A stretch of DNA of 64,000 nucleotides from Lacibacter sediminis (GTDB lineage: Bacteria; Bacteroidota; Bacteroidia; Chitinophagales; Chitinophagaceae): assembly GCF_014168535.1 (NCBI RefSeq), contig NZ_CP060007.1, forward strand, positions 3,100,001 through 3,164,000, given 5' to 3'. Shown here in pieces: positions 45,013 through 54,278 of this stretch (its first letter is position 1; each line of letters starts with the position of its first letter). The translations under genes were made by a program, and so were the position numbers. The notes beneath the pieces are model-generated. The model made no database searches, had not been told where the DNA came from, and was given only the letters and a program-made list of their open reading frames with translations.

Positions 45013-47700
45013 TCATTTTACTTCCAGCAGAGTCCTTAACCGTATATCCATACTGGAGCTGCCGATCATGATACGAAATGCACCCGGCTCAATGACTTCT
45101 TTCATATTTACATCAAACATTTTGAGCATGTCGGGTGTAATGGTGAAAGCTACTTCTTTCTCTTCTCCCGCTGCAAGCGTTATACGTTGAAATCCTTTTA
45201 ATTCTTTAAGAGGTCTTGCTACAGACGACAACTCATCACGGATATACAGTTGCACTACTTCATCGCCTTTTACTTTTCCCGTATTTTTCACTTTGAATGA
45301 TACACGCATACTCTCACCTGCACGAATAACTTCCTTATCCATTTTCAACGAAGTGTAATCAAAACTGGTGTAACTCAACCCAAAGCCAAATGGAAATAAT
45401 GGCTGACCTGTAAGATTATTATAATCATCCCCACGGCCAGTTGGTTTGTGATTATATACAAGCGGCAACTGTGCTTCTGCTACAGGAAAAGTTATCGGCA
45501 ATCTTCCGGCCGGGCTATAGTCACCAAACAACACATCGGCAACAGCGTTACCACCTGCATCACCGGGATACCAGATATCGAGCACACTGTTTACTTTATC
45601 CAACCAATTGGTCATGGTAATGGCGCTTCCGCCAACCAACAATACCACAACAGGTTTGCCTGTTGCAGCAACACGTTTGATGAGTTCTTCCTGCTTACCC
45701 GGTAACGATAATAAAGCACGGTCGTTAAATTCCCCTTCTTCAATTCCAACTACCACAACTGCAACATCACTGTTCTTTGCAACCTGTACAGCTTCCTGTA
45801 TTTTCTGTTCACTGTTATCCTGCACGCCCACATTCCAGATCAAACGCATCCATGCATTACCTGCAGGTTCGTAATATTCAATACGGATATCATACTCCTT
45901 CCCTTTTTCAAAATAATGATCAACAAGTGCAGTTGAGTACGATTGTTTTTTCCAGTTATCAATGATCATCTTATTGTTGATGTATAATCGATAGCCATCA
46001 TTTCCATCAATACCGATTTTGTAGTTGCCGGTTACAGGCGATTTTAATTTACCTGTCCATCTTCCGGAGAAAAAATCATAATTGATCTTTGCCTGGTCGG
46101 GAGAAAACAAAGTCCATTGAAATTTTATTTCTTCATCAATACGTTCAACCACAGGTTGTCCCTGCATGGTTACGTTATTGAAATATTCTGCCTTTAACCC
46201 TTTTACTTTCTTTCCATCTTTTACAGTTGATAAATTGCTACCGGGTACAAAGGCCCATGTCTTATGTTCTCTTCCGGGGCCGGGAGCATACAATACATTC
46301 GTCGTCTTTCCTGTTTTTGCTTTGATGCCATCAAGTATCGACACTTTTATATTGCCGGGACCGCTGTAACCACCCAATCTTTTTTCAACAGCATCAACAC
46401 CAATGACTGCAATTCGTTCTGTTGATTTATTTAATGGCAATACGTTTGTTTGTTTGCCGGGTGCGCTTGTATTTTTCAATAATACAAATGAGTTGCGTGC
46501 AGCTTCTCTTGCAAGATCGTGATGCAATGCAGCAGTCCATTGCCCGGCATCTTCTACCTTTGCATAAGGATGTTCAAACAAGCCCAGTTCAAATTTGATA
46601 CGTAACACTCTTGCCACAGCACTGTCAATAGCAGCCTGGTTCATTGTTTTACCAAGGAAATGCGGATCAAATAATGTATGATGTTCAAAGGCTGTTTGAA
46701 AAATAACATCCAATCCGTTCTCAACAGATGTCTTTCCTGCTTCTGCATAATCTTTTGCTGTAAAGTGTAACACATTGGCACCGCCTGTTGCGCCTGCATC
46801 AGAAATAACAAAACCATTGAAGCCCCATTCCTTTTTTAATTTTTCATTCAGCAGCCAGTTGTTGGCTGTACAGGGAGAACCGTCCAGTGAATTATACGCC
46901 GTCATCATACTTCTTGCGCCACCCTTTTGCACCACTTCTTTAAACGGAACGAAATAAGTTTCCTCAAGCAATCTGTTGTTGTAGTGTATAGGGTAACTGT
47001 CTCTTCCACCTTCACCATGATTCACAGCAAAATGTTTGGGAGTAGTAACAACACCACGTTGTTCAAATGCCTTTACAAAAGCAATCCCCATAGTCGAAGT
47101 AAGAAAAGGATCTTCACCATAGGTTTCTTCCACTCTTCCCCAACGTACATCTGTTGCAAGGTTTACAACCGGAGAAAGTATCTGGCGAATACCTCTTGCT
47201 TTTGTTTCCATTGCAATAGCCGCAGCCACTTTATTCATCAGCGATGTATTCCATGTAGCAGCCAATGCAATGGCCTGCGGGAAAGCAGTTGCTTCATAAC
47301 GCACAAGACCATGTAAGGCTTCATCAAATGCAATGATGGGAATGCCTAACCTTGTTTGCTCAACAAAATATTTTTGTATTTCATTGATCTTGGTAAGTGT
47401 TTGTTTGCCTGTTTGTCCCGGTTTATAGTTGAGGATTTGTGCTGCTGCACCATGTTGTTGCTGAACTGTATTCACCTGGAAACCAAAGATGCCATTTTTG
47501 TATTGCGATGGATTATCGCCAAGATCGCCGGGTATCATGAACAACTGCCAGAATTTTTCTTCCGGCGTCATACGTTGCAGCAGATCTTGTACTCTTCTTT
47601 CTATTGGCAAATCCGAACGTTTGTAATCCGGTATTGCCTGGGCTTGTAAATGAACTGTTGCAACAAGGACGGCTAAAAGAAAGAAAATAATTTTTCGCAT
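45013..47700 (-). CDS. Glycoside hydrolase family 3 beta-glucosidase with PA14 insertion
   Basis: 895 residues from ATG 47700 (an upstream TTG adds two). Signal peptide (to about residue 20, LQAQ). The GH3 barrel (about 25-330) has P-I-I-A-F-D-E-A-L-H-G, the K-H-F-A-V-N-H-G-E-G-G-R-D motif and the nucleophile Asp in G-F-V-I-S-D-A-G-A-T-G-G. The C-terminal domain is interrupted by a PA14 carbohydrate-binding module (about 440-590, I-G-I-D-G-N-D-G-Y-R-L-Y-I-N-N). A fibronectin-III-like domain closes it (F-D-Y-T-S-L-K...). Periplasmic, releasing glucose, xylose or similar from oligosaccharides. Confidence 0.94.
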   Translation of the reverse strand: MRKIIFFLLAVLVATVHLQAQAIPDYKRSDLPIERRVQDLLQRMTPEEKFWQLFMIPGDLGDNPSQYKNGIFGFQVNTVQQQHGAAAQILNYKPGQTGKQTLTKINEIQKYFVEQTRLGIPIIAFDEALHGLVRYEATAFPQAIALAATWNTSLMNKVAAAIAMETKARGIRQILSPVVNLATDVRWGRVEETYGEDPFLTSTMGIAFVKAFEQRGVVTTPKHFAVNHGEGGRDSYPIHYNNRLLEETYFVPFKEVVQKGGARSMMTAYNSLDGSPCTANNWLLNEKLKKEWGFNGFVISDAGATGGANVLHFTAKDYAEAGKTSVENGLDVIFQTAFEHHTLFDPHFLGKTMNQAAIDSAVARVLRIKFELGLFEHPYAKVEDAGQWTAALHHDLAREAARNSFVLLKNTSAPGKQTNVLPLNKSTERIAVIGVDAVEKRLGGYSGPGNIKVSILDGIKAKTGKTTNVLYAPGPGREHKTWAFVPGSNLSTVKDGKKVKGLKAEYFNNVTMQGQPVVERIDEEIKFQWTLFSPDQAKINYDFFSGRWTGKLKSPVTGNYKIGIDGNDGYRLYINNKMIIDNWKKQSYSTALVDHYFEKGKEYDIRIEYYEPAGNAWMRLIWNVGVQDNSEQKIQEAVQVAKNSDVAVVVVGIEEGEFNDRALLSLPGKQEELIKRVAATGKPVVVLLVGGSAITMTNWLDKVNSVLDIWYPGDAGGNAVADVLFGDYSPAGRLPITFPVAEAQLPLVYNHKPTGRGDDYNNLTGQPLFPFGFGLSYTSFDYTSLKMDKEVIRAGESMRVSFKVKNTGKVKGDEVVQLYIRDELSSVARPLKELKGFQRITLAAGEEKEVAFTITPDMLKMFDVNMKEVIEPGAFRIMIGSSSMDIRLRTLLEVK

Positions 47701-47785
47701 AAACAAGCGTATTCGATTTTATTCATTGCTAAGCAGCAAGGTGGCAAATCTAAGCAAACTCTAAATATTCTTTGTTGAGTCCTTA

Positions 47786-47865
47786 GGCACGAAGAAACAC
47801 GAAGTATAAAAGCAGAGAAGCCAATTAATTTGATTCCTCTTTGTGCTGCTTTGCGTCTTCGTGGC
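47786..47865. repeat. Inverted low-complexity repeat (CACGAAG / CTTCGTG)
   Basis: CACGAAGA (47788-47795) and TCTTCGTG (47856-47863) bracket about 60 bases with CAGAGAAG and CCTCTTTGTGCTGCTTTGCG words. Similar in style to 14121-14157 and 31916-31991. It lies between the GH3 gene and the TonB receptor gene. Confidence 0.55.
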
Positions 47866-47881
47866 TTTGAGATAAATGCGT

Positions 47882-50245
47882 TTACAACTTAAAATTCAAG
47901 GTGACACTTGGGATGATGGGGAACAATGATACCTGTCTTGCTTCCACTTCCAATGTTCCCTGCAAAGGATTTCCTTTTTGATCGTAGTAAATAAAGTAGG
48001 GGTTTTGCCGGCTGTACGCATTGTACACACTGAACACCCATTCTGTTCTGAGCTTACGCACTTTCTTTGGTTGAGGTGTTAACGTAGCAGAAAAGTCGAG
48101 GCGATGATAAGCAGGTAAACGGTATTGATTAATGCGGCTATACTGCTGCGTGAGCACACCATCCACCAAAAAGAAACGTTCAGGCAATGTGAAAGCATTA
48201 CCGGTACCAAATACAAACACAGCCGAATATTTCCATTTCTTGTTTTGCTGATAGTTGGTCACAACACTCAGATCATGCCGGCGATCGTAACGGCCGGGAT
48301 ATTTATCACCATCATTCAATTGAGGGAACCTGCGCCATGTCCATGAAAGAGTATAACCGATCCAACCTGTAAACTTACCTCTTGCTTTGTTTACATAAAA
48401 CTCAGCACCATAACTCCATCCTTTACCAAATACAAAACTTTCTTCGGGATCACCAATGCCCGGTGTATACCCTTCTTTGTATTCGATCTGGTTCTGCATG
48501 GTTTTGTAATATACTTCAACAGAGGTCTCCCACATGTTATCCTTAAAGTTTTTAAAGAACCCTGCTGCATACTGCCAGCCGATCTGTGGTTTTACTCTGT
48601 ATGTACTCGGCACCCAGATATCAGTTGGCAACGTAGTTCCCGAGTTGCTCACCAAATGAATAAACTGCAGGTTTCGTGTTACCGCTCCTTTCAACGAGGT
48701 TTCATCATCTAATGCATAACGAAAAGTAACACGTGGTTCAAAACCGCCATAGGTTTTTATTTTATCATTACGGCCAAACACCGTGCTGTCGAGTTTATTA
48801 CCATCAGGATCTTTTACAAACAGTTTGTAAGGGCCTACCTGTTGAAAACTGGTGTAACGGATGCCATAATTAATTTTCAATGCATCATTCACTTCCCAAT
48901 CGTCCATGATGTAGGCAGCCATTTCATGGGCGAACTTGTTATTCACTGTTTGAGGTTCAAACGTGATGTCGCCGCTTTTACCACTGGCTGTTTGCGGATT
49001 GAATTTATGATAGGTATAGTTGATACCATACTTCAACTGATGACCACTTATGGGATAATAATCAAAATCGATCTTGGCACTCACATCACGGATGGCTGAA
49101 TTGAGATTGATCTCAAAATCACTTTGTGTGCCACCGAATGCAAATTGATAATCGTTCCATACCAGCGATGTGTTGGCAAAGAGTTTACTGTTGAACACAT
49201 GATTCCAACGTACCGTACCGGTTGAATTACCCCATGGAATACGTGCACCGAAGCTGCGTTCTTTGTTGTTGAATGTAAACACATCCCGTCCGAAATAACC
49301 ACTTGCATACAAACGGTCTTTCTCCGAAAATTTATAGTTGAATTTTGTATTGAGATCGTAGAAATAATAACCACTGCCGTAGAAAGCACTTTCTTTTTTT
49401 ATGAAAGGCTTTGCAAGAATATCTACATACGTTCTTCTTGCCGATACAATGAACGATGCTTTTTCTTTTACAACAGGACCTTGAATTGATACACGTGAAG
49501 AGATCGTACCTATTCCGCCTTCTACCTGGAACTTTTTGTTATTGCCTTCTTTCATGGCAATATCCACCACACTGCTGATACGGCCACCATAGTTAGCCGG
49601 CATACCACCTTTGATCAAACTCACATTCTTCAACGCATCACTGTTGAATACCGAGAAGAAACCAAACAGGTGACCGGGATTGTACACCACTGCATCATCT
49701 AACAAAATCAAATTCTGGTCGGGCCCACCACCACGCACATACAAACCACTATTGCCCTCACCTGCATTACGTACACCCGGCAACAATTGCAATACTTTAA
49801 TCGGGTCAACTTCACCTGCAAGGGCCGGAATCGATTTGATCTGGTTCATGCTCAGTTCAAACTTGCCCATTTGTGCGCTCTTAACATTCAGATCACGTTT
49901 TTTGGAATAGATGATCACTTCCTGTGCAATGGAAATGCGTGGAGCAAGATCAAAATTGAGTTGGGTATTACTCTTCAGATCAAGCTCAATTTCTTTGGCA
50001 ACAAACCCAACATGAGATACTGAAAGTGTATAACTGCCTTTATCGAGTGTGATAGAATAAAATCCGTATTGGTTAGAGCTGATGCCTTTGCTGCGGCCTT
50101 TAACGCTGATGGTGGCACCAATGATAGTTTCATTACTGGTGCTGTCTTTTACATAACCGCTGATGGTGAATTTCTCTTGTGCAGTTGCAGCAAAAACTGT
50201 TACAATACAGATCAGCAGTGAAATGACAGGTTTAAAATAGTACAT
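47882..50245 (-). CDS. TonB-dependent receptor with carboxypeptidase-like N-terminal domain
   Basis: 787 residues from ATG 50245, which gives a signal peptide ending A-A-T-A-Q; a longer frame to 50356 is rejected. After it comes a CarboxypepD_reg-like beta domain (about 22-105, F-T-I-S-G-Y-V-K-D-S-T-S-N-E-T-I-I-G-A-T), then the plug (K-V-L-Q-L-L-P-G-V-R-N-A-G-E-G-N-S-G-L-Y-V-R-G-G and L-L-D-D-A-V-V-Y-N-P) and a barrel of about 22 strands ending S-V-T-L-N-F-K-L. Lacking a SusD partner, it is probably for a small ligand such as a metal chelate; it is next to a DUF3347-like lipoprotein, which hints at copper (inference). Confidence 0.9.
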   Translation of the reverse strand: MYYFKPVISLLICIVTVFAATAQEKFTISGYVKDSTSNETIIGATISVKGRSKGISSNQYGFYSITLDKGSYTLSVSHVGFVAKEIELDLKSNTQLNFDLAPRISIAQEVIIYSKKRDLNVKSAQMGKFELSMNQIKSIPALAGEVDPIKVLQLLPGVRNAGEGNSGLYVRGGGPDQNLILLDDAVVYNPGHLFGFFSVFNSDALKNVSLIKGGMPANYGGRISSVVDIAMKEGNNKKFQVEGGIGTISSRVSIQGPVVKEKASFIVSARRTYVDILAKPFIKKESAFYGSGYYFYDLNTKFNYKFSEKDRLYASGYFGRDVFTFNNKERSFGARIPWGNSTGTVRWNHVFNSKLFANTSLVWNDYQFAFGGTQSDFEINLNSAIRDVSAKIDFDYYPISGHQLKYGINYTYHKFNPQTASGKSGDITFEPQTVNNKFAHEMAAYIMDDWEVNDALKINYGIRYTSFQQVGPYKLFVKDPDGNKLDSTVFGRNDKIKTYGGFEPRVTFRYALDDETSLKGAVTRNLQFIHLVSNSGTTLPTDIWVPSTYRVKPQIGWQYAAGFFKNFKDNMWETSVEVYYKTMQNQIEYKEGYTPGIGDPEESFVFGKGWSYGAEFYVNKARGKFTGWIGYTLSWTWRRFPQLNDGDKYPGRYDRRHDLSVVTNYQQNKKWKYSAVFVFGTGNAFTLPERFFLVDGVLTQQYSRINQYRLPAYHRLDFSATLTPQPKKVRKLRTEWVFSVYNAYSRQNPYFIYYDQKGNPLQGTLEVEARQVSLFPIIPSVTLNFKL

Positions 50246-50312
50246 GCGGAAAATTTCCCGTTTTATAAGTGTCCTCCTATTACAAGTGATCGGCAGCAAT
50301 TGTTGTCGAAAA

Positions 50313-50381
50313 TCGTGAATCGTTAGTCGTGAATAAAACAGTTCCGGATTTTCCACTCACGACTAACGACTCACCACTCAC
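50313..50381. repeat. Inverted repeat of the GTGAATCG/CGACTCAC family
   Basis: CGTTAGTCGTGA (50321-50332) pairs with TCACGACTAACG (50357-50368), followed by ACTCACCACTCACG. The same words recur near nrdB. Confidence 0.7.
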
Positions 50382-50386
50382 GTTTC

Positions 50387-50965
50387 TTAGAATTTCAACG
50401 TCTCCTTTACTTCACCGCAAGTCAACATTTTCTTACCGAAGTAAGGATTCATAATACTATCAGCATTGCTGAGCCAATAAGCACCTTTATCGTTAAATGC
50501 CATCGGGCAATATTGATAGTAGATAGTAGCACCTGTGGGTTTAATTACACGCACCATATCGTAAAATGCATTCGATACCATTTCGAAAGATTCACGTTTT
50601 TTCTCCAGTTCTTTTTCGCCCAACATACCACTCAGTTCTGCAGCAACATCACCTGCACGACCGTTGATACTCGAGAAACCAAGTGTATCAAATTTCTGTA
50701 CCTCATCGAGCTTTAAACTGTCGAGTAAGGATTTTAATGCTGCACCTGCCGCATTCACTTTCACTGTATCGCTCGCAACAAACGCATCTTTCAGGCTATA
50801 ATACGCATTCAACACATTGTTCATCGATTGGTTGAATGTTTCGCTGTATGCATACCCGGCTGCAGCTTTCGGTTCAGTCGTTGTTGTTTCTTCTGTTTTG
50901 TCTTCTTTGTTTTTACAGGCTACCGCTAGAAAAATGACGGAGAGGATAAGCAAAGTCTTCTTCAT
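50387..50965 (-). CDS. DUF3347-like lipoprotein
   Basis: 192 residues. Lipoprotein signal (M-K-K-T-L-L-I-L-S-V-I-F-L-A-V-A-C), acidic Thr/Glu-rich linker, then a helical domain and a C-terminal motif Y-Q-Y-C-P-M-A-F-N-D-K-G-A-Y-W-L-S, N-P-Y-F-G-K-K-M-L-T-C-G, which matches the DUF3347/CusB-adjacent metal-binding domain. The Cys-Pro-Met and late Cys may bind Cu. It is 141 bases upstream of the TonB receptor (same strand), with a palindromic repeat between; whether they share a transcript is unknown. Confidence 0.75.
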   Translation of the reverse strand: MKKTLLILSVIFLAVACKNKEDKTEETTTTEPKAAAGYAYSETFNQSMNNVLNAYYSLKDAFVASDTVKVNAAGAALKSLLDSLKLDEVQKFDTLGFSSINGRAGDVAAELSGMLGEKELEKKRESFEMVSNAFYDMVRVIKPTGATIYYQYCPMAFNDKGAYWLSNADSIMNPYFGKKMLTCGEVKETLKF

Positions 50966-51070
50966 AAAAAAAATTTTGGCAAAGATAAGACCTACGGGGT
51001 TTGCTGCGAGCTGTCAGGAATACCAAACATTCAACCGCCGTCAGGGTTACCAACCGCTGACGAGGTTCCC

Positions 51071-51150
51071 GCTTCGTACTTCGTACCTCTTACCTCGTAC
51101 TTCGTACTCAATCCCTCTTACCTCCTACTTCTTACCTCTCACCCCGCACT
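51071..51150. repeat. Tandem TACTTCGTACCTC-type low-complexity repeat
   Basis: Words such as CTTCGTACTTCGTACCTC, TTACCTCGTACTTCGTACTC and CTTACCTCCTACTTC repeat with drift between divergent genes. Confidence 0.7.
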
Positions 51151-51157
51151 TAAACCT

Positions 51158-51165
51158 TATCTTTG
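51158..51165 (+). promoter_or_regulatory. -7 box for the ABC-F gene
   Basis: TATCTTTG, 23 bases before the ATG at 51189. Confidence 0.6.
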
Positions 51166-51188
51166 CGGCTCATTTTTAAGTAAGAATT

Positions 51189-53171
51189 ATGTTAGCTGGT
51201 TTTCAGAATGTAACGTTTGAGTTTGGTGCAAGAGCTATTATAGAAGATTCTACCTGGCATATTCACCCCAATGAACGCATTGGTTTGATCGGGTATAATG
51301 GTACGGGCAAGTCTACCCTCCTGAAACTGCTGGTGGGCGAATACCAACCTTCCAAAGGTGAGGTGATCCGCAGCCGCAATACCAGCATTGGCTATCTGCA
51401 CCAGGACCTTCTGAGTTTTGATACCAGCGAATCGATTTTACAGGTGGCGTTGGGTGCGTTTGAAAAAGTACTGCTGCTCGAAAAAGAAATTGAAGAGCTG
51501 GGTATTCAGTTAGAGAAGAATCATGAAGATGAGGCTCTCCTCCATCTTTATTCTGATAAGCTCCACGAAATGGATACGCTGGATGGTTACAATATCCATC
51601 ATAAAACAGAAGAAATTCTGCAGGGGCTTGGTTTTGCCAATGCCGATCTGCAACGTCCGTATAAAGAATTCAGTGGTGGCTGGCGCATGCGTGTGCTGCT
51701 GGCGAAAATGATCTTACAACAGCCCGATCTGTTGTTGCTGGATGAACCGACAAACCACCTTGATCTACCGAGTATTGAATGGTTAGAGAAATATCTGTTG
51801 CATTATCAAGGTTCAGTAGTGATCGTGTCGCATGACCGTTGGTTCCTTGATCGCATGGTGACCAAGATCGTAGAAGTATTTCAGCAAGGCTTGCATATCT
51901 ATGGTGGTAACTATTCTTTCTATCAACAAGAAAAGGAAATACGGATGGAATTGCAGATGAAGGCGTTTGAAAATCAGCAGGACTTTATCCGTCAGCAAGA
52001 ACGTTTTATTGAACGTTTCCGTGCAAAAGCCAGTAAAGCCGCTGCTGCACAAACTGCTATTAAGAAATTAGAAAAGCTGGATGTGATTGAAGCACCAACA
52101 AATGACCGTCCGAATATCCGTATCAACTTTGCGATTGATAAAATGCCGGGTAAAGTATTGTGCGAATTAAAACATGTAAGCAAACATTACGGCGCCACCA
52201 GAATTGTAACGAACGCTAGTGCAGAAATTGAACGGGGTGATAAAATTGCGTTGATCGGTGCGAATGGTAAAGGTAAATCTACCCTGCTCCGCATTATCGC
52301 AGGTGTTGAACAATACGAAGGTGAACGCAAATGGGGACACAATGTTGATGAAAGTTTTTATGCCCAGCATCAGTTGGAATCATTAGGTCTTAATCATACA
52401 CTGCTTGATGAATTAAAAACCTGCGGCACACAGAAAACCGACCAGGAGTTACGCACCCTTCTTGGTTGCTTTCTATTTGGTGGCGATGATATCGATAAAA
52501 AGATCAAAGTATTGAGCGGTGGTGAAAAAGCAAGAATTGCATTGGCAAAAACGATCATCAGCAAGGCTAACTTCCTGATGCTCGATGAACCGACGAACCA
52601 CCTGGATATGCATTCGGTTGAACTGTTGATCGAAGCATTGAACAAATACCAGGGCAGTATTATTTTGGTGAGTCACGATCGTTTCTTTGTTTCGCAAACA
52701 GCCAATAAGATCTGGGAAATTGTGGATGAAGAAATCAAGGAATTTAAAGGCACTTACACTGAATATTTAGAATGGAAAGAGCGGATGGCGAAACGAGAAG
52801 CCGATAGTAAATCATCTGCAGCTGCCAGTGAAAAAAAAACGGAAATAAAAAAAGTAGTTGAGGAAAAACCGGCAGTTCAACAACAGGCACCTGTTGCAGA
52901 TACCAAACAGGTGATCAATAAAGAAGCGAAGAAAGAATTGCAGAAGCAGCAACGTATTTTACAGCAGTTGGAAGAAAAGATCAACGCTACCACCATTGAA
53001 AAAAATAAAATGGAAGCGCAACTCTCCGACCCTTCTACCTATTCTGATAAAGACAAATTCAAGCAAACCGAAACTTCTTATCAAAAGCTCAGCAAGGATC
53101 TGAAAGAATTGAATGCAGAGTATGAAGCGGCGTTTGAGAAGGTGATGGAGTTGGAGAGTAAGATGGGATGA
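51189..53171 (+). CDS. ABC-F family ATPase (Uup/EttA-like translation factor)
   Basis: 660 residues, no membrane domain. Two ATPase domains: Walker A G-Y-N-G-T-G-K-S-T and G-A-N-G-K-G-K-S-T, signatures S-G-G-W-R-M-R and L-S-G-G-E-K-A-R-I, and Walker B L-L-L-D-E-P-T-N-H-L-D and L-M-L-D-E-P-T-N-H-L-D. The linker is charged (K-A-S-K-A-A-A-A-Q-T-A-I-K). A C-terminal coiled-coil of about 100 residues (lysine/glutamine-rich) follows, as in Uup. ABC-F proteins act on stalled or initiating ribosomes; an antibiotic-resistance role cannot be ruled in or out. Single gene. Confidence 0.96.
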   Translation: MLAGFQNVTFEFGARAIIEDSTWHIHPNERIGLIGYNGTGKSTLLKLLVGEYQPSKGEVIRSRNTSIGYLHQDLLSFDTSESILQVALGAFEKVLLLEKEIEELGIQLEKNHEDEALLHLYSDKLHEMDTLDGYNIHHKTEEILQGLGFANADLQRPYKEFSGGWRMRVLLAKMILQQPDLLLLDEPTNHLDLPSIEWLEKYLLHYQGSVVIVSHDRWFLDRMVTKIVEVFQQGLHIYGGNYSFYQQEKEIRMELQMKAFENQQDFIRQQERFIERFRAKASKAAAAQTAIKKLEKLDVIEAPTNDRPNIRINFAIDKMPGKVLCELKHVSKHYGATRIVTNASAEIERGDKIALIGANGKGKSTLLRIIAGVEQYEGERKWGHNVDESFYAQHQLESLGLNHTLLDELKTCGTQKTDQELRTLLGCFLFGGDDIDKKIKVLSGGEKARIALAKTIISKANFLMLDEPTNHLDMHSVELLIEALNKYQGSIILVSHDRFFVSQTANKIWEIVDEEIKEFKGTYTEYLEWKERMAKREADSKSSAAASEKKTEIKKVVEEKPAVQQQAPVADTKQVINKEAKKELQKQQRILQQLEEKINATTIEKNKMEAQLSDPSTYSDKDKFKQTETSYQKLSKDLKELNAEYEAAFEKVMELESKMG

Positions 53172-53270
53172 TTTATGAATGAATGGGCAATAGTCAAAAG
53201 GCAATAAACAAAAGTGGTTGCTTGCATTATCTAACCAAATTACTAGCAGCTAACCCGAGAGTGAAATAAA

Positions 53271-53699
53271 ATGAGGACAATAAAATTCATTGGCTATTTA
53301 TTCCATCGTTATTATTCAAAAGGATCTAGAGCTAGTATCCCCTATTTCAGTGCCATTTGTTCAATGACATTATTAGTTTTCATACATCTAATGCAAATTC
53401 TCATTCTTCTCAACAGCATTCCCGACATCACGGCCGATAAGTTAACTAAGAGGTTAATAGTTTTTTTAACAATGCTGCCCATATATTTCGTGATGACGAT
53501 TCTTTTCAAAAAAAGTGATTTAGCTCCACTTAAAGAGAAATATGATCGGGATTGGGACAAGGTTTTTAAAGGTAATGTCTGGTTGGTGTTTTACATCATC
53601 ACTTCATTTGCCTTATTAATTATACTTATGTTGTGGAAAAAGCACAATGGCGCAAGCCTCTCGCTTGTGCCGAATTACAAAAACGCTATGGTTCTATAA
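53271..53699 (+). CDS. Small membrane protein; C-terminus encoded by a palindromic repeat
   Basis: 142 residues, three hydrophobic helices (about 24-48, 60-82, 102-122). No known family. The last 17 residues (N-G-A-S-L-S-L-V-P-N-Y-...) are translated from a palindromic repeat (53649-53671), so the ancestral end was probably near residue 125. The neighbours do not hint at a function. Confidence 0.5.
   Translation: MRTIKFIGYLFHRYYSKGSRASIPYFSAICSMTLLVFIHLMQILILLNSIPDITADKLTKRLIVFLTMLPIYFVMTILFKKSDLAPLKEKYDRDWDKVFKGNVWLVFYIITSFALLIILMLWKKHNGASLSLVPNYKNAMVL
53649..53671. repeat. REP-like palindrome GGCGCAAGC...GCTTGTGCC
   Basis: A 9-bp stem with one G-U pair, loop CTCTC. It overlaps the 3' end of the preceding ORF. 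GGCACAAGCGAGA-type palindromes are recalled as common Bacteroidota repeats linked to Y1 transposases; no transposase is present here. Confidence 0.7.
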
Positions 53700-53726
53700 T
53701 CAAACCAATAAACTACAAGGCATCCT

Positions 53727-54104
53727 ATGTTCAAATTAAAATCCATCTACATCAAAATCAAACGCAATCATGTTGAAGTAACAGATTTGAATACTGGTGA
53801 AACAGTTACCCAACAAGCGATACGACCTTTCTCAAGCGTAAGAAATGTTGTCAGTAGTTTTAACCCTGCTAACGAAACTATTCAATCAGCCTTAGAAAAA
53901 CTTGGTTTAAAAGGAAGATCCTTTCTATCAAAGATGAATATCCTGATTCAACAACTCGAAGGGCTTGAAGGCGGGTTAAGTGACATTGAAAAAAGAGCAC
54001 TTCGGGATCTTGCAGAAATGGCCGGAGCAAACAAAGTTTTTATACTTGAACAAACTGAGCCCCTTTCTGCTGAAGTCGCATTGGCTTATCTCAAAGAAAT
54101 GTAA
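53727..54104 (+). CDS. Short protein resembling part of MreB
   Basis: 125 residues. Residues 85-115 (S-D-I-E-K-R-A-L-R-D-L-A-E-M-A-G-A-N-K-V-F-I-L-E-Q, given here as single letters) resemble the MreB segment around E-R-R-A-I-R-E-S-A-x-x-A-G-A-x-E-V-F-L-I-E-E-P. The start (I-Y-I-K-I-K-R-N-H-V-E-V-T-D) recalls the first actin-fold strands, but the phosphate loops and nucleotide-binding centre of MreB are missing at this length. It could be a shrunken actin-fold relative or a widespread small family of unknown role. Confidence 0.55.
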   Translation: MFKLKSIYIKIKRNHVEVTDLNTGETVTQQAIRPFSSVRNVVSSFNPANETIQSALEKLGLKGRSFLSKMNILIQQLEGLEGGLSDIEKRALRDLAEMAGANKVFILEQTEPLSAEVALAYLKEM

Positions 54105-54214
54105 TCAAGCTTATACATCTATTTCAAAACAAGTTTTCGTTTACCTGTCAGATGATGGCGTCGGACGGGCCTACTTCCGATTTTTCACTTTCCCCTTTCG
54201 ATTTAAAATAAAAA

Positions 54215-54238
54215 GCCATCCTTAAGAATAAGGACGGC
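54215..54238 (-). terminator. Terminator of the next minus-strand gene
   Basis: Minus-strand GCCGTCCTTA / TAAGGATGGC with one G-U pair and loop TTCT, then TTTTATTTT. Confidence 0.8.
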
Positions 54239-54278
54239 GTATTTACCTATAAGAGAACCAACAGTTCGTTGAATATAT

